Shown: piece by piece, positions 22,207 through 28,570 of the stretch
How the letters are laid out: each line of letters begins with the position of its first letter
Numbering within the stretch: the stretch's first letter is position 1
Source of the DNA: Polyangiaceae bacterium
GTDB taxonomy: Bacteria > Myxococcota_A > Polyangia > Polyangiales > Polyangiaceae
Assembly: GCA_009781005.1 (NCBI GenBank)
Contig: WQYX01000048.1
Location: 1 to 32,769, forward strand
Length of the DNA stretch: 32,769 nucleotides
Direction of reading: 5' to 3'
Program-made: the position numbers and the translations under genes
Notes under the pieces: model-generated
Seen by the model: only the letters and a program-made list of their open reading frames with translations
Database searches by the model: none
What the model was told of the DNA's origin: nothing

Positions 22207-23556
22207 CTATGGATTCTTCTTTTTCGCGTATGCGCCGTTCAGGCAGTCTTCTCCGCATGCATAAGGTGCGACTTGTTGTACCGCCTTCGACATCGCGCGA
22301 TAGCGCTTCGCCATCCTGTCGAAATCATCGCCTTTGGTCATTGGCGAATTCTCTTTTGGATCGGCCTCGAGATCGAAGAGCTGGAGGGCCTCGGTCTTTC
22401 CGAATGCGATGATTTTCCACTTCCCCACGATAAGCGCGCGTCGCTTGTCGTTGTTGCTCGTCATGGGGAGATCCACGACAACGTCGCGATCCTCCGCGGC
22501 AGCGCCATAGATCTCGGGCACGAGGCTCTTGCCCATGAAACCTGGATCCGGTGCCACGCCAAAAAACTCGAGGATTGTGGGCGCGAGATCGATGGCGCTG
22601 CGCGGCGTATCGATGTGACGCGCAGCGGCGCCAGGCGCGATCACGAAGAGAGGGACGCGCACGAGGTTTTCCCACACCTCGAATCCGTGCGCGTAGCGTC
22701 CGTGTTCGCCGAAAGCCTCGCCGTGATCGCTCGTGACGACGATCACCGTGCGCTTGGACCAAGGTTTCTCCGCGACGAAATCGAAGAGTTTGCCGAGCCA
22801 GCGGTCGGTGAATGTCACCTCGGCGTCGTAGCGATCACGCAGCGATTTCCCGTACGGGACAATGCCGTCTTTGTCGTGCGGCATGTACTGGTCGTGTGGA
22901 TCGAGAAAATGAAACCATGCAAAAAAGCGCATCGAGTCGAGCGCGGGATCGGACAAGAGCCGCTCGGCGATCGCTTCGTGTTGCGGGCTCGTGACGTTTA
23001 CGTCTGTCTCGCTGTTGAAGACGAGATTCGGCACGAGCTCCCACTGGTCGAAACCTTGCTTGAATCCGGCTGTCCCGAAGTAGGTATGCGCGTGAGCACC
23101 GATGGTGCGAATTCCTTTTTCTTGGAGAAGCTCAGGGAAAAAAAGATTCGACTCGGGGTAGGTTCCAAAAAAGTAACCGCTTCGTTTGAGCTCGCTCGGT
23201 AGCCTGCCCGACAGAAAGCCGCCGATGCTCATCGACGTGTACGACGAGACGGCGTAGGCGCGTGTATAGCTCACGCTTCTCTTTTCGAGCTCGGTAAGAC
23301 GTGGAGCAATGGCGCGCGGATAGCCGGCCCACGGCATGTCGGCGCGCAGACTGTCGATGGAGACGACGAGAACATTCAGATCTTTGGGGGGCAAGTTCGC
23401 CGCAGCCGAAGACGCAGGCGCGGTCGTCGCACTCACATGAGCATCGGCGTCGGCGCTCGCGTCTGCGGGCGCATTGCGCGATCCGCGGCAAGCACCAAGG
23501 CTTGCAACGATGAGCGTCGCAACAGCAGCGGAGGCAACCGAACGTACGTTACTCAT
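22207..23556 (-). CDS. Sulfatase-like lipoprotein (alkaline phosphatase superfamily)
   Basis: 449 aa. The signal peptide has lipobox SLGAC (residues about 18-22), so the enzyme is lipid-anchored. The alkaline-phosphatase/sulfatase fold is shown by NVLVVSIDSLRADMPWAG (first metal Asp), FAWFHFLDPHDQY, VIVVTSDHGEAFGEHG (second metal Asp-His) and HGFEVWENLVRVPLFVIAPG. At the nucleophile position it reads AVSSYTSMSIGGFLSG. The Cys/Ser-x-Pro-x-Arg motif needed for formylglycine is missing, so a Ser or Thr nucleophile (phosphotransferase or phosphodiesterase-like) or loss of activity is likely. The ATG at 23556 directly abuts a family-2 repeat, and no Shine-Dalgarno sequence is visible in the repeat end. 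It ends 13 bp before gloB. Confidence 0.85.
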   Translation of the reverse strand: MSNVRSVASAAVATLIVASLGACRGSRNAPADASADADAHVSATTAPASSAAANLPPKDLNVLVVSIDSLRADMPWAGYPRAIAPRLTELEKRSVSYTRAYAVSSYTSMSIGGFLSGRLPSELKRSGYFFGTYPESNLFFPELLQEKGIRTIGAHAHTYFGTAGFKQGFDQWELVPNLVFNSETDVNVTSPQHEAIAERLLSDPALDSMRFFAWFHFLDPHDQYMPHDKDGIVPYGKSLRDRYDAEVTFTDRWLGKLFDFVAEKPWSKRTVIVVTSDHGEAFGEHGRYAHGFEVWENLVRVPLFVIAPGAAARHIDTPRSAIDLAPTILEFFGVAPDPGFMGKSLVPEIYGAAAEDRDVVVDLPMTSNNDKRRALIVGKWKIIAFGKTEALQLFDLEADPKENSPMTKGDDFDRMAKRYRAMSKAVQQVAPYACGEDCLNGAYAKKKNP

Positions 23557-23626
23557 TAGAGCGTGTTTACCAGCCGTTGCGAGCGAATCGAAGCTAGGAC
23601 GGAGCGCGAGCACCGTTAGCGAAAAC
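23557..23626 (+). repeat. Family-2 palindromic repeat, left-half fragment (copy 2)
   Basis: About 70 bp, matching the left arm of copies 1 and 3 (AGAGCGTGTTTACCAGCCGT, then GCGAGCGAATCGAAGCTAGG), ending before the tip hairpin. Its outer end touches the sulfatase-like start codon. Copy 3 begins immediately after, in the same orientation. Confidence 0.8.
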
Positions 23627-23821
23627 TTAGAGCGTGTTCGCCAGCCGTCGCGAGCGAATCGAGGCTAGGGCGGAGCGCGAGGAGCCCGCGAAAGCGTACT
23701 TTTCGTACGTGCGCAGGCACCCGAGCGCCCACCTGAGGTCCCGCCGTAGGCGGCCGGGCAGCGCCGAAGGCGCCATCGAAGCGAATCGATTTCGCGCAGC
23801 AGGCTGGCGAACTCGCTCTTA
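23627..23821 (+). repeat. Family-2 palindromic repeat, copy 3, with inserted module
   Basis: 195 bp. The ends TTAGAGCGTGTTCGCCAGCC and, on the opposite strand, TAAGAGCGAGTTCGCCAGCC are nearly identical inverted repeats. The tip CGTAC-TTTTC-GTACG is at 23695-23709. It is longer than copy 1 because of the module at 23732-23782. The opposite-strand TAA end is the stop codon of the adjoining lipoprotein gene. Confidence 0.88.
23732..23782 (-). repeat. Two-hairpin module inside family-2 copy 3
   Basis: Inverse of the module at 15251-15303 with only a few differences. It starts CCTGAGG and contains CCGCC-GTA-GGCGG and GCGCC-GAA-GGCGC. Confidence 0.8.
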
Positions 23822-24622
23822 CTGATCGCGCGCATCGATCACGCGCACGTTCGCAGAAACCTGACGCTCTATTGGCAGTAACCCGACAATCGGTACTTCG
23901 AGTCGCGCGATGTACTCGCCTGGTACGAGCGGCACGGGAAACGTTTTGGGCACGATGAGATGATCTGCGCTGTCACGGTACGCCGGCGCGGGCGCCGGAA
24001 TGCGCATCGCCCAAAAAGACACGACGTGTGTGAGTTTGCCGCCCGGTGGCACGCGCACGGCCACGATGCGAGCCGGTGAAGGCAGTGCGCTTGGAGCGAG
24101 CATGGGCAACGCATCGACGGATCGTTCGTGCGTATCGAGCGTGACGAGCGGAAACACGATGCGCGAACCGGTTGTCGGATCGCCTCGGAGTTCGGGCCCT
24201 CCAGCAAGCCGTGACCAGTCTGGATGCGCGAGACTGCCTGGCGCCGCCACCTCGAACGGAACGAGGATCTCGCGACGTGTTCCATTCGCGACCGCAAGCC
24301 GGAGGAGCGTCGTGCCGCCTTGCGGGACCTCAGGAGGATCGGCTGCGAGCGTGATCTCCAGCGCGCGAGCGAGATCGTGCACGATCTCGCTCGGTGGATG
24401 CGAAAGAATGCATGTTACATCCTTCTCCGCGAGATCCAGTGCCCCCGTTCGCACGCATCCTTCGCGCACGGACGGCGACTCGACCGCGCTGTCTGCTGCG
24501 CTCGGCGCGGGCAACGTCACGATCTTCGCCGATGGCTCCGGCTCGGAGCGCTTCGAGCACCCGGCACCAACGACGAGCGCGCACAACGCGACGCCCACGA
24601 TGAATCGAAGGCTGGTCAGCAT
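23819..24622 (-). CDS. Lipoprotein (hypothetical)
   Basis: 267 aa. The N-terminus MLTSLRFIVGVALCALVVGAGC has a lipobox with Cys22. A Ser/Pro/Ala linker follows, then a beta-rich region: ALEITLAADPPEVPQGGTTLLRLAVANGTRREILVPFEV, RIVAVRVPPGGKLTHVVSFWAMR and VPLVPGEYIARLEVPI. This resembles an Ig-like sandwich of the kind found in extracytoplasmic binding proteins. No catalytic motif was found and no family recognised. Its start lies 7 bp from repeat copy D and its TAA stop is supplied by repeat family 2, so both borders are repeat-derived. Confidence 0.75.
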   Translation of the reverse strand: MLTSLRFIVGVALCALVVGAGCSKRSEPEPSAKIVTLPAPSAADSAVESPSVREGCVRTGALDLAEKDVTCILSHPPSEIVHDLARALEITLAADPPEVPQGGTTLLRLAVANGTRREILVPFEVAAPGSLAHPDWSRLAGGPELRGDPTTGSRIVFPLVTLDTHERSVDALPMLAPSALPSPARIVAVRVPPGGKLTHVVSFWAMRIPAPAPAYRDSADHLIVPKTFPVPLVPGEYIARLEVPIVGLLPIERQVSANVRVIDARDQ

Positions 24623-24629
24623 ACTCTTA

Positions 24630-24752
24630 GACCGCCTTCAAGTTGACGCGAGGTCGAGGCGGGGCCGAGGAGCGGACCGGAACAGCCTTGAAGGCTTTGA
24701 GGACCGCACCGCAGGCCCCCAACGACGAGATCGCGTCAAATCGAAGGCGGTC
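24630..24752 (+). repeat. Family-1 palindromic repeat, copy D
   Basis: 123 bp. Ends are GACCGCCTTCAAGTTGACGC and, on the opposite strand, GACCGCCTTCGATTTGACGC. Both arms carry the same T-to-C change relative to copies A-C, so pairing is kept. The apical stem is AGCCT-TGA-AGGCT. It fills the gap between the nuoI stop and the next start codon. Confidence 0.9.
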
Positions 24753-25412
24753 TCAATGATGAGCGTGTTCTCGTGTTAGCCCCGGGTGCGTTGGATCGCC
24801 CGGCTCATGGCGTGGGTTCGCCGTCTTGTGACTGCCGTCACGCGCGGCAAGACCGAGCAAGAGATCCTTGGTGTAAATGAATTGATTGCGCGAGTCGTAC
24901 GGGGCAGCGTGCACGCCTGTGTCCATGCGGATGGCGTCGCACGGACATGCCTCGACGCAGAAGCCACAGAAGATGCAGCGTATCTCGTCGATCACGAATT
25001 TGACCGGGTAGCGCTCGTAGCCGCGGCGCTTATCGCCTTCGGGATATTCGCCCGCTTCGATATAGATGCATTGTGCAGGGCATGCGGTCGAGCAGCAGAG
25101 ACATGCAACGCAGCGCGGGCTTCCGTCTTCGCGCGTCGTCAAACGGTGCAGACCCCGGAAGCGATCCGGGTACGGGCGCTTCTGCTCCGGATAACTAATG
25201 GTCGTCACGCCATCGGCCCAACGCTCGGTCACGGGATCGGGCCGTGTGCCGCGGATCATGTCGCGTGTGTTGGCGAAGAAGTGACGCATGGATGCGCCGA
25301 TGCCCTTGAAAATCTCAGGCAAGTACGACTGCACCTCAGGCGTCCTCTCCGTGTAGCGGAGAGTGACGGCGTTGATGGACGACGGGGGCTTCTTTGGAAA
25401 TGCGCGAGGCAT
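24753..25412 (-). CDS. nuoI: NADH-quinone oxidoreductase subunit I
   Basis: 219 aa ferredoxin-like subunit of the peripheral arm of complex I, carrying two [4Fe-4S] clusters (N6a/N6b). The two motifs are C101-x2-C104-x2-C107-x3-C111-P and C146-x2-C149-x2-C152-x3-C156-P, both intact. Flanking sequence RFRGLHRLTTREDGSPRCVAC is typical. The C-terminal extension after about 185 is His/Pro-rich. Last gene of a nuoG-nuoH-nuoI run; the nuoH stop is 4 bp upstream. The stop TGA abuts repeat copy D, which may terminate the operon. Confidence 0.95.
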   Translation of the reverse strand: MPRAFPKKPPSSINAVTLRYTERTPEVQSYLPEIFKGIGASMRHFFANTRDMIRGTRPDPVTERWADGVTTISYPEQKRPYPDRFRGLHRLTTREDGSPRCVACLCCSTACPAQCIYIEAGEYPEGDKRRGYERYPVKFVIDEIRCIFCGFCVEACPCDAIRMDTGVHAAPYDSRNQFIYTKDLLLGLAARDGSHKTANPRHEPGDPTHPGLTREHAHH

Positions 25413-25416
25413 GATA

Positions 25417-26841
25417 TCAAATCACCTGCAATTCTTTGGTGCCACCTGCAGCGGCTGCATACGTCGCACTGGAACCCACGATGGCCGTCGAACGACGCGG
25501 CGTACGAACGAATCCAATCACGCCCCAGACGACGAGCGCCGTGAGCACGAAAGCCGTGATGCCTTGCGTGATGTCGGCAATCACCCTGAGTCCTGATGCC
25601 GCCGTTTCGCCACCGCGTTGCAACGCGAGCCACACAATGGCCGTGACGAAGATATTCGCGAGGGATGCCGGCAAGAGCACGGTCCAGCCAAGCTTCATGA
25701 GCCTGTCGTATCGGAAGCGCGGCAGACTCCAACGGATGAACGCCTGGATCCAGCAGAGGACCAGCGTCTTTCCGAAGAACGTGAGCACTCCAAGGATGAT
25801 CATCCAGATGTGCGGGATCTTCTGCTGGATCAGCACCACGTCGCCGAAGGCCAGCGTCAAGCCGTCGCGGTGCAAGAAAGGAAGCGTCCAGCCACCGAGA
25901 AAGATCGTGACGAGAAGCATCGAGCTCGTGACGACTTCTGCGTACTCGGCAAAGTAAAACATGCCGAACTTCATTCCGGAGTACTCGGTGAAATATCCGC
26001 TGACCAACTCGCTCTCGGCCTCTGGGAGGTCGAAGGGAACGCGCTTGCTCTCGGCGATCAATGCCGCGAAAAAGAGAAAAAAGGCGAGCGGCTGAACGTA
26101 AATCCCCCACGCATTTTCGCCTTGCCAACGAACCATCTCGTCGAGGCGAATGGTGCCGTAGATCATCATGGCGCCGATGAGCGTCAGCCCCATCGTGACT
26201 TCATAGCTGACCATCTGGCTGGCGGCGCGAAGCGCGCCCATGAGCGAGAATTTGTTGTCGCTTGCCCAGCCGGCGATCGCAGCGCCAATGATCCCTTGCC
26301 CTGCCATGGCGAAGACGAAAAGGAGTCCCACGTTGAGCGGTGCAACCACGAGATCGACCGGCTGCGAGCCCATGCTGACCCCGAGACGCTGCGCTGCCGG
26401 AAAGATCGTGTGCATCGTGTAGCCGGCTTGGCAGACGCCGTTCACCGGCAACATCCCGCCACCGCCGCCCTCCTTGAGGCAAACGTGCTTCCAAAGAAGG
26501 TCGGTGCTGATCGCGTCGCCAAACGGGATGACCGCGATGAGCGCGAAGACCGGCATGAACGCCAAGATCGGCGCGAGGCCAAAAAGAAGCTTGTCCGCGT
26601 TCGGCGGCAGGAAGTCTTCCTTCGTGAAGAACTTCACGCCGTCTGCTGCCGTGTGCAGAAGCCCTGCGAGGCGGAGTCGGAATTTGCCAATTGCCAAAAA
26701 CGCGCGGTTCGGGCCGACGCGATCCTGCATCATCGCGCCACCGCGCCGATCGTACCAAGTGAGGATGCCGGCAACGTTGATGAGAAAGCCCACCATCACC
26801 GCGATTTTGACGATGGTCCAGATGAGAGCTGTGGCTGTCAT
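25417..26841 (-). CDS. nuoH: NADH-quinone oxidoreductase subunit H
   Basis: 474 aa membrane subunit at the junction of the peripheral and membrane arms, forming part of the quinone chamber. About eight helices are visible, with family signatures GPNRAFLAIGKFRLRLAGLLHTAADGVKFFTKED, MVSYEVTMGL and AESKRVPFDLPEAESELVSGYFTEYSGMKFGMFYFAEY, which carries the conserved Glu/Arg cluster. It is longer than the E. coli subunit because of a Gly-rich insertion with two Cys (about residues 118-155, HVCLKEGGGGG ... GVCQAGY) and an extended C-terminus. The ATG overlaps the nuoG stop (ATGA). Confidence 0.95.
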   Translation of the reverse strand: MTATALIWTIVKIAVMVGFLINVAGILTWYDRRGGAMMQDRVGPNRAFLAIGKFRLRLAGLLHTAADGVKFFTKEDFLPPNADKLLFGLAPILAFMPVFALIAVIPFGDAISTDLLWKHVCLKEGGGGGMLPVNGVCQAGYTMHTIFPAAQRLGVSMGSQPVDLVVAPLNVGLLFVFAMAGQGIIGAAIAGWASDNKFSLMGALRAASQMVSYEVTMGLTLIGAMMIYGTIRLDEMVRWQGENAWGIYVQPLAFFLFFAALIAESKRVPFDLPEAESELVSGYFTEYSGMKFGMFYFAEYAEVVTSSMLLVTIFLGGWTLPFLHRDGLTLAFGDVVLIQQKIPHIWMIILGVLTFFGKTLVLCWIQAFIRWSLPRFRYDRLMKLGWTVLLPASLANIFVTAIVWLALQRGGETAASGLRVIADITQGITAFVLTALVVWGVIGFVRTPRRSTAIVGSSATYAAAAGGTKELQVI

Positions 26842-28436
26842 ATCGATGCACTCGCCGTCACGTCATTTCCGTTCGGCACGCTCGCACCAACGAGCATGCT
26901 GCGCAGATCTTTGAGTTTCGCGAAATTTACTTCGAGTCCGAGTGCGCGGCCCACGAGACGCGCGTGCTCCCACGCGGGACGCGATGCGCCTTGCGGCTCG
27001 ATCGCCTTGTCGGCGATCTGGCGGATGCCTTGCTTGTTCACGTACGTGCCCGCTGCCTCGGTCCACGACGTTGCTGGAAGGACCACGTGCGCCGCGTCCG
27101 TGAGTGCACCCTTGTGGGCAGCAACGACGACCAACGTGCCGAGCATGCTGAGTGCCGTGGCGTCTTCGGGATCACTCGTCGGCGAGATGCCGCCGAGAGC
27201 GAGCACGTGGGAGACGAGGCCGGCGCGCACGTCGTCGAGCAATCGCGTGAACGACATCGCGTGTGGTGCAAGTTGCCTGACGCCGGTGGTATTCGGATTC
27301 TTGTCCTTGTTGATGAGGATATCGTCGGCGTAGCCGTCGCCCGCGCCGCTCACGTAAAGCGCCGCTGTGCCGAGCAGCGTTGCAATCTCGCGCATGGCGA
27401 GATTGTCTTCGAGCGAGTGCTGCGCCGAAAGCACCACGGCAATCGATTCTTTCGGGCCGTTCGAGAGACGCTTGCCCGCCTCCGCAATCGCCATCTCGAC
27501 CGAGACCTTCTTCGGGCCGATGCGCGCGTCGATCACGCGACCTTCATGAGCCGCGTGATAGGAGAGCATGCCCTCGTCGCACATCCAGTATTTGTTGACG
27601 GCTTCGTTGTCGCGCGGTCGATAACGAAACACCTTGTTCGAGCGCGGGTCGTAATCCAGATAACTGTTGCAGCCCGTTGCGCATCCTTGGCAGATGCTCT
27701 TGGCCGAGCGCAAGAACCAGACGCGCGCCTTGAAGCGAAAGTCCTTCGTCGTGAGCGCACCAACGGGGCAGACGTTCTCGGTCATGAACGTGTAATGGCC
27801 GTCGAGCTGGCGACCCGGAGCCACCGTGACTTCGTTCAAGTTGCCGCGTTCTCGGAGCTCGAGAACCGGATCCTTGGCCACTTCTTCCATGAAGCGGATA
27901 CAGCGCGTGCACATCACGCAGCGCTCGGCGTCGTAGACGATCGTGGGACCGAAGACGACGGCCTTCGGTTTGTGGATCGGCTCGTCGCGCATGCGCTTGC
28001 CAGTCGTTTGATATTCGAGCCAGTAATCTTGCAGTTTGCACTCACCGGCTTGATCGCAGATGGGGCAATCCACCGGGTGATTCAGAAGCAAGAACTCTTG
28101 CACGTGCGCGCGCGCCTCGGCGACGTGCTTGCTCGATTCCGACAGGACTTCCTGGCCATCCACTGCGGGCATTTGACAGGCCGGCAGGAGCTTCGGTTTC
28201 TGCGCGGGCTTGTACTCGCCGGCCTTTGCGTCCCACTCGACGATGTCGAGCATCATCGCGCGCTGGTTCGGTCCGGGCTTGATCTCGACGAGACACATAC
28301 GGCAGTTGGCGGGGGCACTGAGACCCGGATGCCAGCAATAATGCGGGACTTCGGTCCCCTGACGATGGGCAGCCTTGATGATGGTCTCACCCGGCTCGAA
28401 GGGGACGTCCTTGCCGTCAAGCTTGAAGGAGGGCAT
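26838..28436 (-). CDS. nuoG: NADH-quinone oxidoreductase subunit G
   Basis: 532 aa iron-sulfur subunit. The N-terminal ferredoxin domain has HYCWHPGLSAPANCRMC and the later PACQMP for [2Fe-2S] N1b. HPVDCPICDQAGECKLQD binds N5 with its His ligand, CVMCTRCIRFMEEV with CPVGAL binds N4, and the SICQGCATGC start of the molybdopterin-like domain carries the extra cluster motif. The C-terminal molybdopterin-fold part is much shorter than in E. coli. ATG 28436 (MPSFKLDGKDV) is preferred to an upstream TTG. It is first in the visible operon; nuoE and nuoF are not upstream, where a divergent gene begins instead, so complex I genes are split in this genome. Confidence 0.94.
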   Translation of the reverse strand: MPSFKLDGKDVPFEPGETIIKAAHRQGTEVPHYCWHPGLSAPANCRMCLVEIKPGPNQRAMMLDIVEWDAKAGEYKPAQKPKLLPACQMPAVDGQEVLSESSKHVAEARAHVQEFLLLNHPVDCPICDQAGECKLQDYWLEYQTTGKRMRDEPIHKPKAVVFGPTIVYDAERCVMCTRCIRFMEEVAKDPVLELRERGNLNEVTVAPGRQLDGHYTFMTENVCPVGALTTKDFRFKARVWFLRSAKSICQGCATGCNSYLDYDPRSNKVFRYRPRDNEAVNKYWMCDEGMLSYHAAHEGRVIDARIGPKKVSVEMAIAEAGKRLSNGPKESIAVVLSAQHSLEDNLAMREIATLLGTAALYVSGAGDGYADDILINKDKNPNTTGVRQLAPHAMSFTRLLDDVRAGLVSHVLALGGISPTSDPEDATALSMLGTLVVVAAHKGALTDAAHVVLPATSWTEAAGTYVNKQGIRQIADKAIEPQGASRPAWEHARLVGRALGLEVNFAKLKDLRSMLVGASVPNGNDVTASASI

Positions 28437-28570
28437 GCGTGGCAAAGGGGTTTACGACGATTTGCGCGCCGTTGGAAGTACGCAATTCAAGCGGCCTCAT
28501 CCGCGCGTTTCGATCCGCTCACGCGCCGCCTTCCTCTGAGAGAGATCGTGGATCGTGATAAACCCCGAGG

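Noticed and set aside
23557-23821. Tandem family-2 repeats considered as a CRISPR array
   Set aside because: There are only two adjacent units, they are long and palindromic with no regular short spacers, and no cas genes are nearby.
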